NCBI GenBank assembly: GCA_964633825.1
Contig: CAZWHE010000003.1
Span: forward strand, 1 to 61,288
Reading direction: 5' to 3'
Source: CAZWHE01 sp964633825
GTDB lineage: Bacteria; Planctomycetota; B15-G4; CAYZWU01
DNA: 61,288 nt
The number at the start of each line of letters is the position of its first letter. Position 1 is the stretch's first letter. Under the pieces are notes generated by a model that was not told the origin of the DNA, searched no databases, and worked only from the letters and a program-made list of their open reading frames with translations. Below are positions 44,087 through 52,639 of this stretch, piece after piece. Position numbers and translations under genes: made by a program.

Positions 44087-45930
44087 CCCTTGTCCATCGC
44101 AACCTCCTCGTCCTCCTTCTTGCCGGAGCTCTTCTCGCTTCGTTCTCCCCGGCATTCCGGGCGGGTTTTGTTTACGACGACCACCGCCTCTTGCTGGCCA
44201 ATCCTTTTCTCGACGCCCCTCTCGACTGGAGCGCTCTCTTTCTCGACAGGCACGCCTCGACTCCGGACAAGAACCCCGACATCTACCGGCCCCTGGCCAC
44301 GCTTTTTTTCTTTGTCGAGCGAAAAACGGGCGGCGGCGGCCCCGTGCTTCACCATGCCGTGGGAGTGTTTCTGCACATGGCCAACACTCTCCTCGTGCTC
44401 GTCCTTCTCATGAGGCTCCTGGCAGCGACAAAGGCAAATGACCGAAACCCGGTCTGGCCGGCCTATGTGGGAGCCGGGATCTTCGCCCTTCACCCTCTTC
44501 AGGTGGAAAGCGTGGCCTGGATCTCCAGCCGGAGCGGGCAGCTCGCAGCCTGCTTCACCCTGCTGGCGCTCGCTGCGGCGCTCCGTTATCAACGGCCGAG
44601 CGTCTCTTACGATGGGAAAGGATTTTCGCGCCCCATTATCGTTGCCGGACTCGTTTTCCTGGCGTGCCTCTCCAAGGAGTCGGGCGCCATGGCCGGCGTG
44701 TTCATGCTCCTTGCCGTTCTGTGCATCCCTTCCTTTCGCCACAGGGGCCTCGTTCGGTGCTGCGCCGCTTCCTTTCTGGCGGCCCTTGCATACGTCCTCC
44801 TTCGACAGCACGTCATGGAAGGTGCGTTACACCAGGTCTCCCCCCACGGCGGCGATAGATTGAGCAACCTTTATTACGGAGCTTTCGGTTGTTTCTACCA
44901 GATCGGCCTCGTTTTTCGCCCCCATTTCAGCAACCTCGATTACCAGGATGGTTTTTTTGACGCGACTCCGTTTTTTCTCGTACAGGCCGGCGCCGTCGCT
45001 TATCTCGCGATCGCGGCGTCGAGCCTCTTTCTGATCCGCTCGCACCGTCTCCCCGCTTTCGGCATACTCTGGCTGGCGGCCGCCCAGTTTCCGGCGTCGA
45101 GCATGGCCGTGACCATGAGAAGTCTCGTCAACGACAGGCAGATGTACCTCCCTCTCGTCGGGCTGGCCGTGATCGTCACGGGCTTTCTCGCCGGGCTTGA
45201 CGGCCGCTTCACGCCCGGGCTCAGGAAAGGCGCGGTTGTTCTGATCATCCTTTTGCTCTTTGTCCTGGCGGGGCTCACTTTTGATCGCTGCCTCGACTGG
45301 AAAAAGAGCCGCAGTCTCTACGAAGCCGCCCTGAAAACGCATCCCCGATCGATCAAAGCCCGTGCCGGGCTCAGCAAGGCCTTTCGGGAGGACGGCGAGC
45401 TCGATCTTTCCTTAAAAACGGCCATGGAAGGCTTCGGGCTCGGCTGTCCCGGTACGGCGGCCAGGATGAACTGTCTCTACCAGGCCGCCGTGACGCTCTG
45501 CAGTCAGAATCGATTCGAAGAAGGCGCCGACCTCCTGAGACAGCTCCTGAAAAAAGCCGAGAATCCCGGAAGGAGCGAGGATTTCCGGCTTGCCGAGAAA
45601 GCCTCTCTCGAGCTCTGGTTCGCGGCCATGTTCCGCTTGCGCGATTACGAGCGCGCTCTTTTTGCGGCGGAAAAACTGATTTTACACGGCGGCGAATCGG
45701 GCCGGCACCTCGCCATTCTAGGAAAGACCCTTCTCTCTGCCGGCCGGCATGAAGAAGCGGAGAGCGTTCTTCTTCGCGCCGTTGCTCTGGAAAGCGGCGA
45801 GGCCGCCATCCACGAATATCTGGCCGATCTTTACGAGGAGACGGGAAGACCCATGATGGCGCAGAAAGAGCGTGACACAGCCCGGTCGCTGGAAGAGGCC
45901 AAAACCCAGCCGATTGAGAAAAGGCCATGA
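44083..45930 (+). CDS. TMTC-like polytopic membrane protein with TPR C-terminus
   Basis: A 615-residue protein. About ten hydrophobic helices carry the motifs VYDDHRLLL, DIYRPLATLFFF, LHHAVGVFLHMANTLLVLVLL and FALHPLQVESVAWISSRSGQL, typical of TMTC-like proteins. These are thought to be GT-C mannosyltransferases with a catalytic Asp pair (here Asp-Asp in VYDDHR). The C-terminal 200 residues are TPR-like repeats. Transfer of a lipid-linked sugar to a periplasmic protein is an inference. The ATG overlaps the previous stop by 4 nt. Confidence 0.8.
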   Translation: MTLVHRNLLVLLLAGALLASFSPAFRAGFVYDDHRLLLANPFLDAPLDWSALFLDRHASTPDKNPDIYRPLATLFFFVERKTGGGGPVLHHAVGVFLHMANTLLVLVLLMRLLAATKANDRNPVWPAYVGAGIFALHPLQVESVAWISSRSGQLAACFTLLALAAALRYQRPSVSYDGKGFSRPIIVAGLVFLACLSKESGAMAGVFMLLAVLCIPSFRHRGLVRCCAASFLAALAYVLLRQHVMEGALHQVSPHGGDRLSNLYYGAFGCFYQIGLVFRPHFSNLDYQDGFFDATPFFLVQAGAVAYLAIAASSLFLIRSHRLPAFGILWLAAAQFPASSMAVTMRSLVNDRQMYLPLVGLAVIVTGFLAGLDGRFTPGLRKGAVVLIILLLFVLAGLTFDRCLDWKKSRSLYEAALKTHPRSIKARAGLSKAFREDGELDLSLKTAMEGFGLGCPGTAARMNCLYQAAVTLCSQNRFEEGADLLRQLLKKAENPGRSEDFRLAEKASLELWFAAMFRLRDYERALFAAEKLILHGGESGRHLAILGKTLLSAGRHEEAESVLLRAVALESGEAAIHEYLADLYEETGRPMMAQKERDTARSLEEAKTQPIEKRP

Positions 45931-47381
45931 AAGTTTCAGCCGGGAACGGACCGAATTATCCTTTCATTCCGCATCCAACCGGCATAATCCTTGGCCAAAC
46001 AGTCCTGTTGACGGCCCTTTTGATCTCGTGCACGAAACCGGTCGAGTCCACGAAATCTACCGGCGGGTCCTTCACCATCGCCTTCACAGGCGCCGACCTC
46101 GGTGTTCTCGAACCCTGCGGGTGCACCGAAAAACAGCTCGGCGGCATCGGGCGGCGGGCGGCTTTTCTCGAAGGAATCCTGCCGTCCGAATCGCAGGGCA
46201 TCATACTCGCCACAGGCGGGCTTGCCGGCCGGGTCCGAAACCCCTTTCGAGAGAGTGATGGTCCGCTTTCTGATTTCGGACCTCTCGACATCATCCGGTA
46301 CGAAACGCTTCTGGCGGCTTTCAACGAAATGAGGTATTCGGCCGTCTCCGTCGGACCCGAAGAGCTCGCCTTCGGCCTGGAGCGCCTCCGGACAGCGGCC
46401 GAAATCGCGGATTTTCCCTTCGTGCTCACCAACCTCTCTTTTCCGGGTGAAAGGGAGCTCCCTTTTGAAAAAACGCACACCCTCTCGATTGACACGACCC
46501 CGACAGCGGGCGGCGGCGAAAAAGCGCAGGTCGTCATCAGGATATTCGGCCTGATCGCGCCGTCCCTCGCATCAGAGCTCCCTGAAGGCGCTCTTCTTAT
46601 ACCTCTGGCCGAAGCCATTTCGGCCGAAACAGCCGATTTGCCAAAGGCCGACATCAACATCGTTCTTCTCCAAGGAACTGAAGAAGATGCCCGTGAAATC
46701 GGGGCGGTCACGGCGAAAGCCCCGAATCCCTGGCTGGTCATCCACTCCCGCCCCGGCTCAGAGCCCGGGATCGCCACTCACCGAATCGTTGCGCCCGGAG
46801 ACAGGGGGCGCTTTGTCGGACTAAGCCGTCTCAGAATAAGAGCCGGCAACGCGGGCTGGGAGATCGAGAAGAGCCGCTTCGAAGCTCTCGACGAATCGCT
46901 CCCGCCCTCCGAGACCGTCCGCTTGCCTCTTCAAATTTATATGCAAAGGATCCGGATGGAAGGCATCCTCGATCAGATGGTCGAAAGGAGGCCCCATCCC
47001 TCGGGAGATTCCTATACCGGTTCATCGGCTTGCATAGAATGCCACCCCCGCAATTTCGAGGCATGGAGCCGGCTGCCCCACGCCCGCGCATACGAAACCC
47101 TTCTCAAAGCCGAAAGAGAATACGATCCCGAATGTCTCTCCTGCCACGTCATTGGATTCGGTTTCGAAGCCGGATTCCGGAGCAAAGAGGCGACTCCGGA
47201 ACTGACCGGCGTGGGGTGCGAATCCTGCCACGGCCCCCAAGGCCGGCACGTTCTGCTGGAAACAATGTCCTTCGAGACTGAAAAGTGCGAAACCTGCCAC
47301 GACAGGCTTCACTCCCCTGATTTCGATCGCCACAAGGAGCTCAGAAAGATATGCTGCATTGGAGAGGATGAAGATGTCTGA
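45927..47381 (+). CDS. Tetraheme cytochrome c lipoprotein with degenerate 5'-nucleotidase-like domain
   Basis: A 484-residue protein. A lipoprotein-type signal ends at LISC (Cys35). Residues of about 48-340 resemble the 5'-nucleotidase/UshA metallophosphoesterase domain: GADLGVLEPCGCTEKQLGG, then SVGPEELAFG where active enzymes have GNHE. The metal-binding Asn-His is therefore lost and activity is unlikely. The C-terminus has four CxxCH heme sites, at about 369-373, 403-407, 431-435 and 454-458, resembling cytochrome c554-type hemes. It would be periplasmic or outer-membrane anchored and move electrons. The ATG overlaps the TMTC stop. Confidence 0.85.
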   Translation: MKVSAGNGPNYPFIPHPTGIILGQTVLLTALLISCTKPVESTKSTGGSFTIAFTGADLGVLEPCGCTEKQLGGIGRRAAFLEGILPSESQGIILATGGLAGRVRNPFRESDGPLSDFGPLDIIRYETLLAAFNEMRYSAVSVGPEELAFGLERLRTAAEIADFPFVLTNLSFPGERELPFEKTHTLSIDTTPTAGGGEKAQVVIRIFGLIAPSLASELPEGALLIPLAEAISAETADLPKADINIVLLQGTEEDAREIGAVTAKAPNPWLVIHSRPGSEPGIATHRIVAPGDRGRFVGLSRLRIRAGNAGWEIEKSRFEALDESLPPSETVRLPLQIYMQRIRMEGILDQMVERRPHPSGDSYTGSSACIECHPRNFEAWSRLPHARAYETLLKAEREYDPECLSCHVIGFGFEAGFRSKEATPELTGVGCESCHGPQGRHVLLETMSFETEKCETCHDRLHSPDFDRHKELRKICCIGEDEDV

Positions 47382-48918
47382 GAGGCGAAAACCTCTGATC
47401 CTCACGGCCGTTGTAACCGCCTCGCTTGTTCTGGCGTGGCTCCTTTTCCACAACAGGGAAAGCCGCCCGCAGGCCAACGTGATTCTCATATCGATCGACA
47501 CGCTTCGGCCCGACAGGATGGGCGTCTACGGCCACCGTCCCATGGGCGTGAGCACGACCCCGTTCCTCGATGAGCTGGCGAGAGAGGGGGCTGTTTTTTC
47601 CGACGCGGTCTCCACTTCCTCGTGGACCCTGCCGAGCCACTACGCTTTGATGACGGGGCTTTCCGATGAGCTCCACGAAATGGTGGACGACCGGGTCCCG
47701 CCTCCGAGCGACATTCCCATGCTCGCCGAAATCCTGAAAAATAATGGATACGCCACGGGGGGGTTCTTTTCCGGGCCGTACCTCCACCCTTTTTTCGGTT
47801 TCGACAAAGGCTTCGACGTTTATGAATCCTGCATGGGCTTCGACTCGGTTTACGACATCCCCTGTGAGGACATCAAGGAAATGCCCCGCGACCGCATCCG
47901 GGAGCTGACCCTTCGGACAGAGAAACTCTCCCACGAAAAGAGCACGAGCCCCGGGATCACTGAAAAAGCGATTTCTTTTGTGAACAGCCATGCGGAAAAG
48001 GGGCGGAAGCCTTTCTTTTTGTTTCTCCACTATTTCGACGTCCACCACGATTACAGACCCCCGCCCCCGTACGACAGGCGTTTCGGTCCGGCCTACAACG
48101 GGTGGGTCGACGGCCGCGCGGTCACGACCGACCCTCGAATCAATCCCCGGATGGCGCAGGAGGATTTCACCCACCTCGTTTCCCGTTACGACGGCGAAGT
48201 GGGATGGGTGGACGAAAACATCCGCCGTCTCTTTCGCGGCATCGAAAAGACGGGGAGACATATTCTCGACGACACGCTTGTTATCGTGACTTCCGATCAC
48301 GGCGAGGAGTTCTTCGAGCACGGTCTGATCGGCCACAGGAACAACCTCTTCGAAGAGGCGGTCAAGATCCCGTTGATCATTCGATTCCCGGGCAGGATCG
48401 CCGGCCGGACAAGAGTCGGCGCCCCGGCGCGGATCTACGACATCGTCCCCACGATCTCGAGCCTCCTCGAGCTCCCCAAATCCGCTTTCACCTGGGGAAG
48501 ATCTCTCGTCCCCCTGCTCGAGGGACGCGATCTCGCCCCCGAGCCCGCCCTTCTCGAGCTGACCCGAATCCCGAAAGGGGAGAGCGGCGCCTACACGAAA
48601 CAGTTCTGTCTCAGGCACAAGGGGCTCAAGCTCATCACCACACAGAAGAGATCGTGGTCCCGGGAGAAACCCAACGACTTTACGGGGCAATTGATCGAGG
48701 AGCGGCACGAGCTCTACGACCTTGAAAAGGACAGCGGGGAGAAGGAAAATCTTTTCCAAAAAAGACGGGACGCCTTTCGCAAGATGGATTCCCTTCGAAA
48801 AGCCCAGCTCGAGGAACTGAGAAAGGCATATGGAAAACTGCGTCCCGCGGGCCGGGAGCCGGCCAGGTCAGTGCCGGACGGTTTGAGAGAGCTTATAGAG
48901 GGAGCGGGATATCACTGA
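47374..48918 (+). CDS. Sulfatase-superfamily hydrolase with membrane anchor
   Basis: A 514-residue protein. A signal anchor (PLILTAVVTASLVLAWLLF) precedes the sulfatase/alkaline-phosphatase fold: NVILISIDTLRPDRMGVYG with metal-binding Asp, SSWTLPSHYALMTGL at the nucleophile position, FLHYFDVHHDYRPP, and VTSDHGEEFFEHGLIGH. The usual Cys/Ser-x-Pro-x-Arg formylglycine site is Thr-Leu-Pro-Ser-His, so a sulfatase modified to formylglycine is unlikely; a Thr-nucleophile phosphohydrolase or transferase is more likely. The ATG at 47374 has GAGG upstream and overlaps the cytochrome stop by 8 nt. It is last in the operon and overlaps the DUF4340 gene tail to tail by 7 nt. Confidence 0.83.
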   Translation: MSERRKPLILTAVVTASLVLAWLLFHNRESRPQANVILISIDTLRPDRMGVYGHRPMGVSTTPFLDELAREGAVFSDAVSTSSWTLPSHYALMTGLSDELHEMVDDRVPPPSDIPMLAEILKNNGYATGGFFSGPYLHPFFGFDKGFDVYESCMGFDSVYDIPCEDIKEMPRDRIRELTLRTEKLSHEKSTSPGITEKAISFVNSHAEKGRKPFFLFLHYFDVHHDYRPPPPYDRRFGPAYNGWVDGRAVTTDPRINPRMAQEDFTHLVSRYDGEVGWVDENIRRLFRGIEKTGRHILDDTLVIVTSDHGEEFFEHGLIGHRNNLFEEAVKIPLIIRFPGRIAGRTRVGAPARIYDIVPTISSLLELPKSAFTWGRSLVPLLEGRDLAPEPALLELTRIPKGESGAYTKQFCLRHKGLKLITTQKRSWSREKPNDFTGQLIEERHELYDLEKDSGEKENLFQKRRDAFRKMDSLRKAQLEELRKAYGKLRPAGREPARSVPDGLRELIEGAGYH

Positions 48919-49937
48919 TCGCCGGCTTCCTCTTTCTTGAAAAAGGATTCGGGTTTCACGCCGTAGTCGTAGAAGAGATTGGACGGCACCCTGAAAATCA
49001 AACCCGGTTCGTGGTCGGCCATGACATAACGCAGGGCCTTGTCCTTCCCTGATTTGCCCTCTTTATTCACTCTGATGACAATCGTTTCCCCTCCCTTTTT
49101 CCGCAGCGTCAGTTTCAGATGAGGAGGCACGAGGCCCACGTCCTCCGGCTTCAGATCCGAGTCGGCGAAGCTCTGGGCTTTGAGCGAACAAGCTGTTCCC
49201 ACGATCTTGTTCATTCTTTCCAGGGAAACCTCTCCCTGGAGAGGATGGGTCATGGTCCAGGATTCCTCGCCTTCCGGACCCTCCTCCATATGATGCTCGA
49301 AGAAGATGCGGCCTCTGGGCCCGTCTATTTCGAAGGAGAGAATGTTCTTCTTTTTCATGTCCCAGTGAATGATTTTGCTGCGCCAGGCGCGGTACCAGTG
49401 CTTCAGGTCCTTCCCCTTGTTGACAACGCGCCTGATGTTGACCATGACGAGGACCACTTCGTCGCTCCCGGCCAGCCGGGTGTAAGTGCCCCTCATGGGA
49501 CCCATGTTTCGGCCGATCACAACATCGACGAGAATATTTCCTTCTTCGTCCCACACCTTGAGAAAGAATCCTTTCTCGTCATCCACCTCATAGTGATGCC
49601 ATTTATCGGGACTGCTCGAAACAGGGTCGTTCTTCTTGGCCTGGCCCACGGCATCGAGAAGCCTGGCGACCCATTCGATGTCGGCCTTGTCCTCCCTCTC
49701 GCCGGCAACGACCCATTGGTCCTGATCTTTTTTCTTGAGAGTAATTTCCATATCGCCCCGTGTGATCTTGAAAGACGCCGCTTTCTCTGCCGTGAAATCC
49801 GGGAAGAGAAGCGACTCTTCAAGGCTTTTCGGCATCTCTTTGTAGTCCGTCGAAGTCCAGGGCTTGTCGAAAAAGAAAATAACCGCCAGTTGGATCACAA
49901 GGAGGCAGAAAAGAATGGAGTTTGCTCTGTTTCTCAC
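48912..49937 (-). CDS. DUF4340 protein, ABC exporter accessory
   Basis: A 341-residue protein with one N-terminal membrane helix (SILFCLLVIQLAVIFFF). The periplasmic part has DUF4340-type segments: SFKITRGDMEITLKKKDQDQWV, ADIEWVARLLDAVGQAK, RNMGPMRGTYTRLAGSDEVVLV. Such proteins accompany GldG-like proteins. The GTG at 49937 with GGAGG 7 nt upstream overlaps the GldG-like stop by 4 nt. The frame opens to 50261 but that part lies within the gldG-like gene. Last gene of the exporter operon. Confidence 0.8.
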   Translation of the reverse strand: MRNRANSILFCLLVIQLAVIFFFDKPWTSTDYKEMPKSLEESLLFPDFTAEKAASFKITRGDMEITLKKKDQDQWVVAGEREDKADIEWVARLLDAVGQAKKNDPVSSSPDKWHHYEVDDEKGFFLKVWDEEGNILVDVVIGRNMGPMRGTYTRLAGSDEVVLVMVNIRRVVNKGKDLKHWYRAWRSKIIHWDMKKKNILSFEIDGPRGRIFFEHHMEEGPEGEESWTMTHPLQGEVSLERMNKIVGTACSLKAQSFADSDLKPEDVGLVPPHLKLTLRKKGGETIVIRVNKEGKSGKDKALRYVMADHEPGLIFRVPSNLFYDYGVKPESFFKKEEAGDQ

Positions 49938-51907
49938 AAGACCACCTCCTTCCTGCGGGAGGACCGGCGCATAAAAGCGAGAAAGAGACCCAGAAGGACG
50001 ACGAGAAACGCACCGCTCACAGTCCCGGCGACCTTCAAGAAGAATATGGTGCTCGGCTTTTCGTTGAAATCGGGATCGATAAACCGGAGCAAGACTTCGC
50101 GAGCCCTGATATTGCTGAATCCGCCTCCAAAGGAGAGATAATCGACGGCGTTGCCGAAGAACTGCAGCGAAGACCAGAAGTTGGCGGCGAGCATATCCCA
50201 TGTGGCCCGTTTCATTCCCGGCATATACTGCGGAACAGAGATGAAGCCGCTGCTGTCCCAACCGACAACGAGAATGGCGGTCTCTTTTGACTGAAGCAGG
50301 ATCCCCTCGGGATGTCTCAGCCCTCCTTCATCAGCGGTTTCATTCTCCCCTTCCGAAGGTTTTCGCCGAGCCGCCTTGCGGGGTTTTGCCTGGGCCGTTT
50401 TTTCGCGAACTTCATCCCCGACGCTTTCTTTGGAAGCATTTTCAGCTTTTTCAAATTCTGCTTTCTCCGGCGGTGCTACACCCCCCCCCTGCTTGCTTCC
50501 GTCGTCGTCCATTCTCACCTTCATGGGAACCGCCTTGCCGCTCATTCCGGATGGAGCCCTGCCCCTTTTCGCGGCCTTCATGATCTCGTCCGAAACCGAA
50601 CGAAGGCTGTAATACGAAGGGAAGCTTCCTTCCGAGAGGCAGGCCAGATCATACTGGTTGTAGCCCTCCGGACCGGGATCGATGATCCTCTCGGTGTGGA
50701 CCTCGAAAACCTCCTCCATGTGCCAAGCCTGACCGCTCGAACGGAGAAGCGTGGTGGTTCGTCCCCCTTCCGGCGGGGTCAAGCTGACACCGCTGCTGAA
50801 CGCCATGAACATGTCTGCGGCCAGTACGCTCGTAATCGGATGTTCCGAGTTGAACGACTTGCATCTTATCTTGATATAGGGCGGATAGAAAATCTCCTTC
50901 GAAAACCGCTGACCGCCCGTTGTTTGGACCGAAAAGGGGTATTCCAGACAGGATTTGTCGCAAATAAGATTTTTCCTGATATCGATCCCGTAGTGGGCCA
51001 GCCACTCATCGAGCCTGCCCTTGTTTGGCCGGCAGCCTCGAAGGGCCGGATCGACCCGAATCCCCGATTTAAAAATGATGAGCCTCCCCCCCCGCATCAG
51101 AAACTGATCGACGAAATAAAGGGCCACGTCGTCGAGTGCCTGAGTGTTGGCCAGGATCAGGGTGGTCACATCATCCGGCACCCTGCCGTTCAGGGAAACG
51201 GTGACCACGTCGTAGCCCGATCGCCTGAGGGACTCGGCCGCATCCCCGAAGTCCTTCCCGATCTCGTGCCTGTTCTTCTTCCAGACGCGCTGCTCGACCT
51301 TGGCTTTCATCTCGGGTGATTCCCCTCCGGACGACGCCGGGACCTCGTGAAAGGCGACCGTCACCGGAACCCGTCTCATGACCCGGGCGATTTTCATCAG
51401 GAGATCGTACTCCAGGTTGACCGATTCCAGAAGATGAGGGATCGCTTCGAAGCGCCCTTCGTAGAGAAGTGCGATGCCGAGATAGCCGTGCAAGGTCTCT
51501 TTGCGATCCATGCTGCGGGACTGGAGGGGTCTCTTCTCGATGCCGTATCCCTCCGCCTCGGTCTCCAGGTCGGGATGAGCCGATGGATCGAGATATATGA
51601 GGTTGAACTTGTCGCCGGCCGCGAGCCTGAACTCCTCCAGCAGGTCACTCGTTTTATTCCAGTAATCGTTGTATCCCGGCGGAAGATCCGAATTGACGAA
51701 GACCTTGACCGTGACCGTGTCTTCCAGTTCATGAAGAATCCGCATCGTGTCCTGGTTCAGCGTATACATGGACGTTTCGGTGAGGTCCCACCGTGTGAAG
51801 TGTCCGAGCGAGATGACGCCGAAAACAATGAGATTGAGGACGACCAGGATCGGCGTCCACGAAACTCCTCTCCGACCCATTCTGTGAATGTTCGTTATGA
51901 CTGTCAT
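49934..51907 (-). CDS. GldG-like ABC exporter auxiliary protein
   Basis: A 657-residue protein with an N-terminal membrane helix (WTPILVVLNLIVFGVISLG) and a C-terminal one. The large periplasmic part is of the ABC-transporter auxiliary/IFT52-like type: RWDLTETSMYTLNQDTMRIL, VFVNSDLPPGYNDYWNKTSD and YDVVTVSLNGRVPDDVTTLI. A charged, low-complexity insert (Glu, Lys, Ala rich) lies around residues 455-545. In gliding bacteria GldG joins GldA and GldF; here no other gliding genes are seen, so a general envelope exporter is more likely. AGGGG precedes the ATG. Confidence 0.83.
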   Translation of the reverse strand: MTVITNIHRMGRRGVSWTPILVVLNLIVFGVISLGHFTRWDLTETSMYTLNQDTMRILHELEDTVTVKVFVNSDLPPGYNDYWNKTSDLLEEFRLAAGDKFNLIYLDPSAHPDLETEAEGYGIEKRPLQSRSMDRKETLHGYLGIALLYEGRFEAIPHLLESVNLEYDLLMKIARVMRRVPVTVAFHEVPASSGGESPEMKAKVEQRVWKKNRHEIGKDFGDAAESLRRSGYDVVTVSLNGRVPDDVTTLILANTQALDDVALYFVDQFLMRGGRLIIFKSGIRVDPALRGCRPNKGRLDEWLAHYGIDIRKNLICDKSCLEYPFSVQTTGGQRFSKEIFYPPYIKIRCKSFNSEHPITSVLAADMFMAFSSGVSLTPPEGGRTTTLLRSSGQAWHMEEVFEVHTERIIDPGPEGYNQYDLACLSEGSFPSYYSLRSVSDEIMKAAKRGRAPSGMSGKAVPMKVRMDDDGSKQGGGVAPPEKAEFEKAENASKESVGDEVREKTAQAKPRKAARRKPSEGENETADEGGLRHPEGILLQSKETAILVVGWDSSGFISVPQYMPGMKRATWDMLAANFWSSLQFFGNAVDYLSFGGGFSNIRAREVLLRFIDPDFNEKPSTIFFLKVAGTVSGAFLVVLLGLFLAFMRRSSRRKEVVL

Positions 51908-51916
51908 AAATAACCC

Positions 51917-52639
51917 CTAACGACGGGATTTCACGAACCTCGTGTTCAGATAGAGAAAGAAAACGACGAGCAGGATGTAATAAACAAGATCCCTCGTATC
52001 GAGGACGCCTCTCTGAATGCTCGCGAAATGGGTGGAGAGAGAAAGATAGGAAACCAATCCCTCGAGCGCGACAGGCAGAATCCCCTGCAGCGGCAGGAGA
52101 CCGATAAAGAGAAAGATAAAACAGAGAACCACGCCGACGATGAAGGCCACGATCTGGTTCTCCGTGAGTCCCGAGGCGAAGAGACCGATAGACAGATAGG
52201 CGGCGCCCAGAAGGAGGCTGCCGATATATCCACCCCAGATGGGACCGAAATCGGGATCTCCCACTATGCCGAGGATGATCGGAATCGGTAAAGTCAAGAC
52301 GAATGAAAGGAGAAGCAGCCCGAAACCGGCCAGGAATTTCCCGAACACGATCTCGCCTTCGCGCATCGGCATGGTCAGGAGGATCTCGAGCGTCCCCAGT
52401 TTCTTCTCTTCCGACCACATGCGCATGCTCACAGCGGGAATGAAAAAGAGAAACACAAAGGGGAGATAGGAGAAGAAGCTGCGCATCTCAACGACGCCCC
52501 TCTTGAAAAAGGGCGGATCGCCGACCCAGAAGAAGAGCCAGCCCATGATGAGCAGGAAAACGGTGAGAAAGACGTATGCAATGGGTGTGCGGAAATAAGA
52601 TCGAAACTCCTTGGAGGCGATCGTCAGGCAGTTGATCAT
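51917..52639 (-). CDS. ABC-2 type permease (GldF/NosY-like)
   Basis: A 240-residue permease with six hydrophobic helices, starting with MINCLTIASKEFRSYFRTPIAYVFLTVFLL, and the conserved SMRMWSEEKKLGTLEILLTMP loop of ABC-2 permeases. The ATG overlaps the ATPase stop by 4 nt, so both form one exporter with the GldG-like and DUF4340 proteins downstream. Cargo unknown. Confidence 0.88.
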   Translation of the reverse strand: MINCLTIASKEFRSYFRTPIAYVFLTVFLLIMGWLFFWVGDPPFFKRGVVEMRSFFSYLPFVFLFFIPAVSMRMWSEEKKLGTLEILLTMPMREGEIVFGKFLAGFGLLLLSFVLTLPIPIILGIVGDPDFGPIWGGYIGSLLLGAAYLSIGLFASGLTENQIVAFIVGVVLCFIFLFIGLLPLQGILPVALEGLVSYLSLSTHFASIQRGVLDTRDLVYYILLVVFFLYLNTRFVKSRR

